The notes under the pieces were generated by a model, which worked only from the letters and a program-made list of their open reading frames with translations, was not told where the DNA came from and did not search any database. Made by a program: the position numbers and the translations under genes. 64,000 bases of DNA from positions 62,001 through 126,000 of the forward strand of contig NZ_CANLZV010000012.1 in NCBI RefSeq assembly GCF_947495665.1, read 5' to 3'. The DNA is from an uncultured Sunxiuqinia sp. (GTDB lineage: Bacteria; Bacteroidota; Bacteroidia; Bacteroidales; Prolixibacteraceae). Each line of letters starts with the position of its first letter. Position 1 is the stretch's first letter. This document shows, one piece after another, positions 11,633 to 19,841 of this stretch.

Positions 11633-13984
11633 ATGATTATCGATTTAAATGACCTGCCGCAACAACTGAACGACGAAAAGGTGATTAACTACAAACGCCT
11701 GTTTTTTCTGTTGCTGCAAAAGTGGTACTGGCTGATTCTGATCACCTTTCTGGGGGCTGGCGGTGGTTACCTGTATGGTAAGTTTACTCCCCAGACTTAC
11801 AAAATCGATTCCAGCATCATTGTTCCGGAAGATAAAAATGCCCTGAACCTGGGTAGTTTGTTTGAGAATGACATGCCGGGGCTTGGGAAGGTGACCATTA
11901 ACAATGAGATTGAGCTGCTGAAATCCTATACGCTGAACCACCGCGTGGTGGATAACCTGAACTGGCGTACGGCCTGGTACGAAAAAGACTTTCTAATCTG
12001 GAAAGGCCTGTATACGCAAGAGCCCTTCCAGGTGCAGGAAATCAACAATGGCCTGAATGCCGAAGGGGTTTACCTGACCTTAAGTCCCAAAGGGGACGGG
12101 CGCTACCAGTTGGAAGCCGATGGTACCGGTTTGATCAACAACCAGGAAGTGGAGGTGAACTTCTCGGAGACCATCACTTTGGGGCAGGCTTTCCGGAATG
12201 AGTATTTCAACTTCACCCTTCATTTAAAAGAAGGGGTGGGAGCGCTTGACGATAAAGAATATCGCTTTGTTTTTCAAAACAGCAATAAGCAAACGTTTAA
12301 TTACCTGAAACAGATTCAGGTGAGCCAAGCCGATAAGCAGGGCGAGGTAATCCGACTGACCCTGGAGGGGAGCGAGCCCTTGCGTAACATTCATTACCTG
12401 AATGAGCTGATTCGGGTATACCTCGATCTGAAACTGGAGCAACAAACCCAAACGCAAAAGCGCTCGCTGGAGTTTATTGACAAACAGTTGTCGGGTATTT
12501 CCGACTCGCTGCATGTGGCCGGAACCACCTTTACCGAGTTTCGCTCGCGCAACCAGATCATCGACCTCAGCGCACAAGGAACCATGGTGATGGAGCAGCT
12601 GGGTGAGATTGAACGGCAGAAGTCGCAACAGCAAATCCAGCTCGAATATTTCCGCAACCTGCTCAGCTACCTGGAGAAAGGTGAAAATATCAACCAGATG
12701 TCAACCCCCTCGGTGGTAGGCATTGAAGATCCCTCGCTGAATGCCTTGGTGCTCAAGCTGGGCGACCTCTATAGCCGGCGCGAGATCCTGTCGTTTAGTG
12801 CTTACGAGAGTAACCCCACCCTGGTGCTGCTCAATAAGGAAATCCGTCAGGTGAACGAGCAGCTGCGTGAGAACCTGCTTAACCTGATTGACAACGCCCA
12901 AATCAGCATTGCAAGTCTGGAGACCCGGCAAAACCGCATCAACAGCGACTTGAACAACCTGCCGGGACAGGAGCAGCAACTCATCAACATTCAACGGCAG
13001 TACCAACTCACCAGCGAAATCTATACCTTCCTGCTTCAAAAAAGAGCGGAGATTGAAATTGCATTAGCGGCAGCTGTTGTTGATATTCAGATTATCGATC
13101 CTGCCCGCATGGAGCGCATCATTCCTACCGGACGATCCATCCTGATCCTGCTGCTCTTTGGCGCCTTCCTGGGCTTCCTGCTGCCGGTAGTGGTTATCCT
13201 GCTGTCGGATCAGCTGAACAGCAAAATTCACCTGCAGGAAGATGTGGAGAAACTCACGTCACTCACCATCGTTGGCAATGTGTTGCATAGCCGTGAAAAG
13301 TCGGAGTTGGTGGTGATGGAACATCCTACGGCACCCATCTCCGAGTCGTACCGGACCATCCGTACCAACCTGCAATACAAATTCAAGGAGCCCGGTGAAA
13401 AAGTCATCGGTATTCACTCCATCAGCCCGGGCGAAGGAAAAACCTTTACTTCCACCAACCTGGCCTCCATTCTGGCTATGAATGAGAAAAAGACCTTACT
13501 GATTGGTGCGGACATGCGGAAACCCCGCCTGCATCAAATCTTTCAAGTAGACAACCAGCTTGGCCTTAGCAACTACCTGGTTGGGCAAACCTCAGCCAAG
13601 GAAATCGTTAAAGAAAGCCTAATCGATAACCTGTTCATTATTCCTTCAGGCCCCGTGCCTCCCAACCCGGCCGAACTCTTGGAGCGAAAGCGCCTCCAGG
13701 AACTGATCGACTGGGCCAAAAGCGAATTCGACTACATCATCTTTGACAATGCACCGGTATCGATGGTGACCGACGGGCTGATCACCAGCCAGCTGAGCGA
13801 CCTGAACCTTTTTATCCTGCGCTATGGCGTGAGCGATAAAGACCAGCTGAAATTCATCAATGAAATGACCAAAAAAGGAACCATGCCCAATGCAGCCCTG
13901 GTCATTAATGATATCAAACTGAGTGGCTATGGCTACAGCTATTCGTATAAATATGCCTATGGAAAAGGCTATTATGCGGAGTAG
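11633..13984 (+). CDS. Polysaccharide co-polymerase / tyrosine autokinase (Wzc-like)
   Basis: 783-residue inner-membrane protein controlling polymer length and export. The first membrane segment is about residues 28-50, then a large periplasmic region with coiled-coil sections, then the second membrane segment (about 505-528). The cytoplasmic BY-kinase domain has Walker A SPGEGKTF (K603), Walker A' LIGADMRKPR and Walker B YIIFDNAP. The C-terminus carries the expected autophosphorylation tyrosine cluster (eight Tyr in the last 20 residues). It works with the Wza-like channel encoded just upstream. An 860-base repeat-rich spacer follows. Confidence 0.95.
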   Translation: MIIDLNDLPQQLNDEKVINYKRLFFLLLQKWYWLILITFLGAGGGYLYGKFTPQTYKIDSSIIVPEDKNALNLGSLFENDMPGLGKVTINNEIELLKSYTLNHRVVDNLNWRTAWYEKDFLIWKGLYTQEPFQVQEINNGLNAEGVYLTLSPKGDGRYQLEADGTGLINNQEVEVNFSETITLGQAFRNEYFNFTLHLKEGVGALDDKEYRFVFQNSNKQTFNYLKQIQVSQADKQGEVIRLTLEGSEPLRNIHYLNELIRVYLDLKLEQQTQTQKRSLEFIDKQLSGISDSLHVAGTTFTEFRSRNQIIDLSAQGTMVMEQLGEIERQKSQQQIQLEYFRNLLSYLEKGENINQMSTPSVVGIEDPSLNALVLKLGDLYSRREILSFSAYESNPTLVLLNKEIRQVNEQLRENLLNLIDNAQISIASLETRQNRINSDLNNLPGQEQQLINIQRQYQLTSEIYTFLLQKRAEIEIALAAAVVDIQIIDPARMERIIPTGRSILILLLFGAFLGFLLPVVVILLSDQLNSKIHLQEDVEKLTSLTIVGNVLHSREKSELVVMEHPTAPISESYRTIRTNLQYKFKEPGEKVIGIHSISPGEGKTFTSTNLASILAMNEKKTLLIGADMRKPRLHQIFQVDNQLGLSNYLVGQTSAKEIVKESLIDNLFIIPSGPVPPNPAELLERKRLQELIDWAKSEFDYIIFDNAPVSMVTDGLITSQLSDLNLFILRYGVSDKDQLKFINEMTKKGTMPNAALVINDIKLSGYGYSYSYKYAYGKGYYAE

Positions 13985-14845
13985 GAAGGGAAGCACGAAC
14001 GCACGAGGGTACGAAGGCACGAACGCACGACGGCACGAACTGAAAACCGATAATTTATCCTGTGAAATTCACGCAGTTCACCCAGTGAAATAGCACAGTG
14101 AAAATTTAACAGGGTGAAGATTTCATGGGACTGACAACCGACAACTTAGAGAGTGAGAGGGAGAGAAGATGAGAGAGGGAGAACGCACGAGCCGACAACT
14201 GATAACTGAAAACTCTCAACTGAAATAGCCTGAAAGGCTTCAATCAATTCAGCCCGGGGCAGAGCGAGCACAGCGAGCGGCACCCCGGGATAGCAAGCGA
14301 AAAGCACCCCCGGCCGCGAACAACAGCAGATAAAAGCACCAAAGTAGCAGCGGACGGAAGGACCAAGCACCACGTTTAAAGGAACAAAGCAGTAGTGGGA
14401 ATCAAAAAGACAATAGATATTAGACAATAGACAATAGACAATAGAAAATCAGATTGCACGAACGCACGAACGTTGTATAAATCCGTCATTGCGAGGAACA
14501 ACCCAAGGGAGAGACGCGGCAATCTGGCCGAATAGAAAGCCTGCAGCTAGCTTCGCAACGCTGCCAATGACGGAACTTGAAACTTTCCATGGTAAACAAT
14601 TGAAGAATAGGGGCTAAATCGCTATTGAATAAAAAATATACTCCACAGCATATTATAGAGTTTATTAATAAAAAACAATTTAATTTTGATAATACGGTTA
14701 AATAGAACACTTGAGAGGGAATACAAATGCTGAAAGCGTAAGGCAGTGATAGCGATGAGGATGAGGGCGTAGCGGGAGCTAACCGTTTTCCGGATAGTCA
14801 AAGACAGGGAACCATTTATAATTATTAATTCTAAAATTTTAGATT
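13985..14845. repeat. Repeat-rich spacer with simple sequence blocks and a REP-like unit
   Basis: No gene is seen. The region holds runs of a short degenerate unit built on ACGAACGC/ACGAAGGC (13994-14040 and again at 14184 and 14457), a tandem of ATAGACA units (about 14405-14445), and a REP-like palindromic element (14483-14573). The same vocabulary recurs at 15.96-16.5 kb and, inverted, at 36.0-36.9 kb. A perfect 14-bp palindrome TCTAAAATTTTAGA (14830-14843) sits right before the next start codon. Confidence 0.7.
14483..14573 (+). repeat. REP-like palindromic element, copy 1 of long form
   Basis: Begins CCGTCATTGCGAGGA, contains GACGCGGCAATCTG, and ends CAATGACGG, so its ends are inverted repeats. 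A second copy of nearly the same 91-base element lies at 16362-16453, and shorter relatives cluster at 31.4-32.3 kb and 33.6-33.9 kb. Confidence 0.8.
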
Positions 14846-15592
14846 ATGGCTAAACCGAAGAATCCGAGAAATTACAAATGTAAGGACGAAGAATTACCCG
14901 TCATCGCCCAATATGTTGCTTTCAGTTTTCAGCGCGACCAAGCCGAATTTGAGGCGTTTTCCCCGAAATTCGATGCCGCTTATGCCTCCCGGTTTACGCA
15001 GCAGATTGAAGCCTGCCGCGAGCTGATGGCTCCTGAAAATGAAACAGCCCAGCTAAAAAGCATTACCGCCAGCTTGTATGGCCTGATGCAGGATATTCTT
15101 GATCCGCTGCGGCGCCTGGAGGGCTACCTGAAGCTCGCCCGAAAACAATTGCCCATGTCTCCGTCCGATTTTGGCGTCAAGGCTTTACGCCAGGGCCTAA
15201 AGGCAAAAGACACCGAGAAACTGATCGATGCCCTTCAGGTGGTGAATACCAATTTAGGAACTTATGGCAGTGTACTCGAACCTTTAGGACTTAGTGAAGA
15301 CCTCAAACAGTTTTTTGCCACTGCCGGCGACGAATTGAATCGGCTAAACCAACAGCAGTATGAAATTTTGTCGAACCGTCGAAGTCTGATTCTGGCCAAT
15401 GTAGGCGTAATGAACGAGCTGTATGCCCAGCTGATGGAGATTCTGAGCATTGGCAAAATTCTGTATACTGAGACCGATGATGGCAAGTTGAAAGAATACA
15501 CCTTTCAAAGCCTGTTGAAACAAGTTCGACGCACAAGCGGACCTAAAACCGCCGACAGCGAAGCCAAAGAAAATTTGGTGCCCGATGAATAA
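14846..15592 (+). CDS. Hypothetical alpha-helical protein
   Basis: 248 residues, no family recognised. Almost entirely predicted helix with repeated Leu spacing, no signal peptide or membrane segment, and an acidic unstructured C-terminal tail of about 20 residues. The centre (about 75-170) contains LMQDILDPLRRLEGYLKLA-like amphipathic helices, suggesting a helical bundle. It stands alone: repeat-rich DNA precedes it, and a terminator and a 21-bp periodic array follow. It lies between the kinase gene and the sugar locus, but nothing in it points to polysaccharide synthesis. Codon use and an uninterrupted 747-base frame support a real gene. Confidence 0.7.
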   Translation: MAKPKNPRNYKCKDEELPVIAQYVAFSFQRDQAEFEAFSPKFDAAYASRFTQQIEACRELMAPENETAQLKSITASLYGLMQDILDPLRRLEGYLKLARKQLPMSPSDFGVKALRQGLKAKDTEKLIDALQVVNTNLGTYGSVLEPLGLSEDLKQFFATAGDELNRLNQQQYEILSNRRSLILANVGVMNELYAQLMEILSIGKILYTETDDGKLKEYTFQSLLKQVRRTSGPKTADSEAKENLVPDE

Positions 15593-15669
15593 GTGAAACG
15601 CCACGCTGCCGGACCACAGCATCGGGCTGAGGAAATCCGGGGCAAGCGTTAAACACGATTAAGCTAAGA

Positions 15670-15724
15670 CAAGCCCGGACAGCAAGCTAATTCCCTGTCT
15701 TTTTCACTGAACGGGCTTGTTTTT
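15670..15724 (+). terminator. Probable terminator after the helical-protein gene
   Basis: CAAGCCCG pairs with CGGGCTTG, with an inner GACAG/CTGTC stem, and the outer stem is followed by five T residues. It is 78 bases after the stop codon of the 248-residue gene. Confidence 0.6.
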
Positions 15725-15778
15725 ACACCCAATAAGCGTACTCAACCAACAAAACAAACAAGAAAAGCAAGAAACCAA

Positions 15779-15967
15779 CTGCCGTAAGGGTAAAACAAAC
15801 CGCCCGGCTGGTAAATTTTAATGCCGTAGCAGAAACAAAGGCTGCCGCATTAGAAAAATAGACTGCCGTAACCCTTAAAACCGCTGCCCAATTAGCGAGT
15901 AGCACTGCCCAGAAAGAAACTAACCCTGCCGCATATGTGAGACCCGCTGCCAAGCCTGGGAAGATTG
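15779..15967. repeat. Degenerate tandem array with exact 21-bp period (nine units)
   Basis: The trinucleotide GCC occurs at 15781, 15802, 15823, 15844, 15865, 15886, 15907, 15928 and 15949, exactly 21 bases apart nine times, seven of them as CTGCC. The rest of each unit is only loosely conserved (roughly an AG.AA.A core). Read on the plus strand in the frame that makes GCC a codon, it gives Ala-containing heptads interrupted by one TAG. On the minus strand an open frame spans it without a stop. Neither looks like a normal gene. Confidence 0.75.
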
Positions 15968-16168
15968 GAAGATTAGAAGGATAGAAGGTTGGAAGGAAAC
16001 AAGGTTAAAGGAAGAAAGGCAGAAGGGAGTAGGGAGAAGGCAAGCGCAACGCGTCATGGCGAGGACGAAGCAATCGGTAGGAAGAACCAAGGAGACGATA
16101 GACATTAGATAACAGACAATAGACAATAGAAAGGCAGAAGAGAGAAGGGAGAAGGGAGAAGGGAGAAG

Positions 16169-16279
16169 GCACGAAGGCGCTTTGTCTTTTGCTCTCCGAA
16201 CCATGCCCTTTCCCCGCCTGACAAGGAGGGGTGGACCCGGTACTCCGGGGACGGGGTGGTTAAAACCAGCAAGCAGAAC
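16169..16279 (+). repeat. Left arm of a 111-bp inverted repeat (partner at 36225-36335)
   Basis: The segment from GCACGAAGGCGC to AAGCAGAAC is repeated as its reverse complement at 36225-36335 with two differences visible on inspection. It includes a GC-rich hairpin-forming core (CCCCGCC ... GGAGGGG). The two copies bracket about 20 kb of polysaccharide genes. Confidence 0.85.
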
Positions 16280-16361
16280 CCACGAACGCACGTAGGCACG
16301 AAGACACGAAGGCACGAAGGCCGAACGCATGAACACACGAAGGCATGAACGTTGTAAAAAT

Positions 16362-16453
16362 CCGTCATTGCGAGGAACGACCAGAGGGAGAGACGCGGCA
16401 ATCTGTCAGAATAGAAAGCCTACAGCTAGCTTTGCTACGCTCGCAATAACGGG
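16362..16453 (+). repeat. REP-like palindromic element, copy 2 of long form
   Basis: Near-copy of 14483-14573: CCGTCATTGCGAGGA, GACGCGGCAATCTG, an internal CAGCTAGCTT, and a slightly degraded right end CGCAATAACGG. Confidence 0.8.
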
Positions 16454-16550
16454 GACAGCAAGCTTAAAGGAGTAGCGAGTCGGAAAACTGACAACTGATA
16501 ACTGAAAACCGATAACTCTCAACAAATACCCCCAAAGAGAAGAAAATAAG

Positions 16551-16558
16551 TAGTTTTG
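16551..16558 (+). promoter_or_regulatory. -7 element upstream of the UDP-sugar dehydrogenase gene
   Basis: TAGTTTTG fits TAnnTTTG and lies 55 bases before the ATG at 16614. It is a likely promoter of the polysaccharide biosynthesis operon that begins here. Confidence 0.55.
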
Positions 16559-16613
16559 CGCCACTGACTTGAAAAACGGGCACTACAACAATACCAAAGA
16601 CCAAACAACAACA

Positions 16614-17924
16614 ATGAATTACACCAAACAACTATTAGAGAAGGTAGCCGCCAACAACGAGGTGATCGGAGTGATTGGCCTGGGCTATGTGGGCTTGCCG
16701 CTGGCCGTTAATTTTGCCGAAGCAGGCATTAAAGTCATTGGCTTTGACAAGAACCCCGATAAGGTGGACCAAATTAACCGGGGCGATAATTACATCAAAG
16801 ACATTCGTGATGCGGTGTTGCGCGAGGTGGTGGAAAACGTGAGCCTTTGCGCCACGACTGACTTTAGCCGGATCAACGAATGCGATGCTTTGCTCATTTG
16901 TGTGCCCACACCGCTCGACCGGTTCAAGAAGCCCGATATGAGTTATATTGAAAGTGCCTGCACCGAGATTGGGCAACACATGAAACCCGCTACCTTCATC
17001 AGTTTGGAAAGTACAACCTACCCAACCACCACCGAAGATCTGATGCTGCCCATTATTGAGCGTGAAAGCGGCTTGAAGCATGGCGAAGATTTTTGGCTGG
17101 CCTACTCGCCCGAGCGGGTGGATCCGGGTAACAAAAGCTTTCACACGCGCAATACGCCCAAGGTGTTGGGAGCCATGACGCCCGATGGACTCGAAATTGG
17201 GCAGGCCATCTACACCAAGGCCATCGACCACATACACCCCGTAAGCTCGCCACGCGTAGCCGAGATGGTGAAGATTCTGGAAAACACCTACCGGCTGGTG
17301 AATATCAGCCTGATAAATGAGCTGGCGCTGCTGGCAGGCAAAATGGATATCAACATTTGGGAAGTGATTGAAGCTGCCAAGACCAAGCCCTTTGGCTTTC
17401 AGGCTTTTTATCCCGGCCCCGGCATTGGCGGGCACTGCATTCCGCTCGACCCCTTTTACCTCGAGCACATTGCCAAGCAATACCAGTTCGATTTAAGCAT
17501 GATTCATACCGCAGGACACATTAACATGCGGATGCCCCACTACATGTACATTAAAATTGCCACGGCCCTGAACCGCCACCAAAAAGCGGTGAACGGAAGC
17601 CGCATCCTCTTCCTGGGCGTGGCCTATAAACCCGATATTGACGATGCGCGCGAATCGCCGGCTTTGGAAATCATGGAAACCGTTGCCCACAAAGGAGGAC
17701 AGGTAGAGTACCACGACCCCCATATACCTTCGGTACAGATGCACCATGGTGCGTCACTGGATTCCATTTCCCTCACGGCTGATCATTTAGCCCAAGCCGA
17801 CTGCGTAGTTCTCACCACCAACCACAGTGCTTTCGATGTGGCCTTCATTCAGCAGCATGCAAAATTGATTGTGGATATGCGAAATATGGTGGAACAGGCT
17901 GGGGGTAAGGTATATAAATTATAA
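16614..17924 (+). CDS. UDP-N-acetylglucosamine 6-dehydrogenase (WbpA-like nucleotide-sugar dehydrogenase)
   Basis: 436-residue cytosolic enzyme that oxidises C6 of a UDP-sugar twice, using NAD, to give a UDP-uronic acid. The NAD-binding motif GLGYVGLPLA is near the N-terminus, the central domain has the conserved RVDPG segment, and the catalytic Cys is C275 in GGHCIPLDPF. The short acidic-side substitutions and overall length favour the UDP-GlcNAc/UDP-ManNAc dehydrogenase group (WbpA/WecC) over UDP-glucose dehydrogenase, but the exact sugar is inference. ATG at 16614 is preferred over an upstream in-frame ATG at 16569 because the Rossmann fold follows it and the -7 element is at 16551. It is first in the sugar operon. 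Confidence 0.9.
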   Translation: MNYTKQLLEKVAANNEVIGVIGLGYVGLPLAVNFAEAGIKVIGFDKNPDKVDQINRGDNYIKDIRDAVLREVVENVSLCATTDFSRINECDALLICVPTPLDRFKKPDMSYIESACTEIGQHMKPATFISLESTTYPTTTEDLMLPIIERESGLKHGEDFWLAYSPERVDPGNKSFHTRNTPKVLGAMTPDGLEIGQAIYTKAIDHIHPVSSPRVAEMVKILENTYRLVNISLINELALLAGKMDINIWEVIEAAKTKPFGFQAFYPGPGIGGHCIPLDPFYLEHIAKQYQFDLSMIHTAGHINMRMPHYMYIKIATALNRHQKAVNGSRILFLGVAYKPDIDDARESPALEIMETVAHKGGQVEYHDPHIPSVQMHHGASLDSISLTADHLAQADCVVLTTNHSAFDVAFIQQHAKLIVDMRNMVEQAGGKVYKL

Positions 17925-17991
17925 AACTAGAATTGGTTAATGCCTCGCAAATTACCAATGTTCACCCATTGTAATATTCTTCTCAACATTA

Positions 17992-19293
17992 ATGATTAAT
18001 ATACTTGAACTTAAAACCAGAGCTCTGAATAGCCGCTTGGTTACGGATTCCTTTTGGGCTCTATTTGGAAATATCATTGCCAAAGGTTTAGCCCTTGCAG
18101 CGGGGATTATTGTGGCTCGCTTCTTAGGAAAGGATACTTTTGGAGAATATGGTATCATTCGAAATACCCTGATGTCGATTGCTATTTTCTCCACCTTTGG
18201 ATTGGGCTATACCGCCACTAAATATGTAGCTGAGTATAAAAATAGCCATCCTGAGTTTTTAAGAGCAATACTCCGGTATGCTCGAAATATTACCCTGCTA
18301 GTCAGTGGTACTATGGCGGTTGGTTTATTTTTTGGTGCAGCCTATGTCGCCGACACGGTGTTGGAAGCATCCCATTTATCCAATCCTTTGCGATTGGTGG
18401 CCGTGTGGATTGTTTTTAACGCGGTGACAACGACTCAAATAGGCGTGCTGGCTGGCTTTGGTGATTTTAAAGGGATGGCCCGCGTGAATACCATTGTAGG
18501 GATTACAACCTTTGTGTTAAGTTTGGCGCTCACCTACTTTTGGCAATTAAACGGAGCATTGGCAGCACTGCTGCTCACCCAAATTTTGAATTGGTGGTTA
18601 AATTACCGCTTGGTGAACCGCAACCTGCCAACTCAAGAAAATACGGTTGATATGGAAAAGCCCTTGCTTAGAGAAATCCTAAACTTTTCCTTTCCGGTGG
18701 CTTTGCAAGAAGCATTCTATTCTTTGACTTCTTGGCTCACAAGCCTAATTTTAATCAAGCTTTCTACTTACGGTGAACTGGGGTTATATAGTGCTGCCAT
18801 GCAATGGAATGCCATCATCCTATTTATACCGGGGATCTTACGTAATGTAATTCTGTCTCATTTGGCAGAAGCAAATAATAATGAACACAGGCATAGCCGC
18901 GTAATGAAGATTACACTGTTGTTTAATTTTGTTATGACATTTATTCCCTTTCTAATTGTCTTTCTATTTTCCGACTTTATAGCCAGTTTTTATGGAGAAA
19001 CATTTAATGGGTTGAAAGAAGTTATAAGTATTGCGGTTTTTTCTACCATATTTTCAAGCTTAAGCAACGTATACGCTCAAGCATTTATGTCGAAAGGTGA
19101 AAATTGGATGATGTTTATAATCAGGTTGTTTAGAGATTTAGGCGTTATCACAATTATATATTTTCTTCTTAAATACAACACTTCATACAATGGAGCAATA
19201 TTGCTTGTATTTAGTCACTTAACCGCTGGAGTATTCTTTCTAGTAATTATGTCTGTTATTTATAATTATAAATTAAAATCAAAACAAAATTAA
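17992..19293 (+). CDS. Oligosaccharide-lipid flippase (Wzx-like)
   Basis: 433-residue integral membrane protein with at least twelve hydrophobic segments, fitting the polysaccharide transporter (PST/MVF) superfamily. It would flip undecaprenyl-diphosphate-linked repeat units across the inner membrane. The N-terminal pattern (a GxxxAKGLxL helix followed by ARFLGKDTFGEYG) is typical of Wzx. Its stop overlaps the next gene's start by one base (TAATG), so the two are translationally linked. Composition becomes more AT-rich toward the 3' end, as in the following gene. Confidence 0.88.
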   Translation: MINILELKTRALNSRLVTDSFWALFGNIIAKGLALAAGIIVARFLGKDTFGEYGIIRNTLMSIAIFSTFGLGYTATKYVAEYKNSHPEFLRAILRYARNITLLVSGTMAVGLFFGAAYVADTVLEASHLSNPLRLVAVWIVFNAVTTTQIGVLAGFGDFKGMARVNTIVGITTFVLSLALTYFWQLNGALAALLLTQILNWWLNYRLVNRNLPTQENTVDMEKPLLREILNFSFPVALQEAFYSLTSWLTSLILIKLSTYGELGLYSAAMQWNAIILFIPGILRNVILSHLAEANNNEHRHSRVMKITLLFNFVMTFIPFLIVFLFSDFIASFYGETFNGLKEVISIAVFSTIFSSLSNVYAQAFMSKGENWMMFIIRLFRDLGVITIIYFLLKYNTSYNGAILLVFSHLTAGVFFLVIMSVIYNYKLKSKQN

Positions 19294-19823
19294 TGAATCC
19301 AATTTCTCTTTATTTCTTATCGTTTTTTCTGAAAATTCTTCCAGTCTCTCGATGTTTCAGATTGAAAAATGTTTTACTAAATAAATGTGGCATAAATATA
19401 AGCAGTACTGCAAGAATTTACTCCAACATAAGAATCTATGGAAATGGAGAATTAACAATTGGTGAAGATACTTTTATTGGACACGAAGCAATGATTATTT
19501 GCAGTAATCCATCTAAAGTTAATATTGGAAGCTGCGTTGACATTGCACCTAGGGTGTATATTGGAACTGGCAGTCATGAAATTGAACCTGAGTCCAAACA
19601 CATAGCAGGTAAGGGGGTTAGCAAAAATATTGAAATTGGTGATGGTACTTGGATAGGTGCCAATAGTTCTATTTTACCTGGTGTTAAAATTGGTAAAAAA
19701 GTTGTAATTGCTGCAGGTAGTCTAGTTAGTAATGATATTCCATCTTACACAATTGCAGCAGGTATTCCTGCAGAACCTATTAAGGAATGGAATAAAGAAA
19801 AAGAAATATGGGAATCGATTTAA
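19293..19823 (+). CDS. Hexapeptide-repeat acyltransferase (LbH, WcaF/maa-like)
   Basis: 176 residues with left-handed beta-helix hexapeptide repeats (IGEDTFIG, IGSCVDIAP, IGDGTWIGANSSILPGVKIG) and the C-terminal IAAGIPAEPIKEW cap typical of xenobiotic/sugar O-acetyltransferases. The catalytic His is probably in GTGSHEIE. It would transfer an acetyl group from acetyl-CoA onto a sugar of the repeat unit. It is embedded in the locus with a one-base overlap with the flippase gene. It is noticeably AT-rich compared with genes on either side, a hint of separate acquisition. Confidence 0.85.
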   Translation: MNPISLYFLSFFLKILPVSRCFRLKNVLLNKCGINISSTARIYSNIRIYGNGELTIGEDTFIGHEAMIICSNPSKVNIGSCVDIAPRVYIGTGSHEIEPESKHIAGKGVSKNIEIGDGTWIGANSSILPGVKIGKKVVIAAGSLVSNDIPSYTIAAGIPAEPIKEWNKEKEIWESI

Positions 19824-19841
19824 TCTTCAATTTTTAAAATT

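Larger units (their letters stand above)
15960..16560. repeat. Simple-repeat spacer with REP-like unit and 111-bp inverted-repeat arm
   Basis: No gene. Purine-rich AGAAGG/GGGAGA runs, ATAGACA units (about 16095-16128), ACGAAGGC/ACGAACGC runs (16280-16350), a REP-like element (16362-16453) and one arm of a long inverted repeat (16169-16279). Confidence 0.7.

Noticed and set aside
11645-13039. Minus-strand frames inside the Wzc-like gene
   Set aside because: Shadows of the strongly supported plus-strand gene; similar shadow frames opposite other large genes were also left out.
15723-15953. Minus-strand open frame across the 21-bp array
   Set aside because: Low-complexity Ala/Phe/Leu periodicity results from the repeat; no promoter or recognisable fold.
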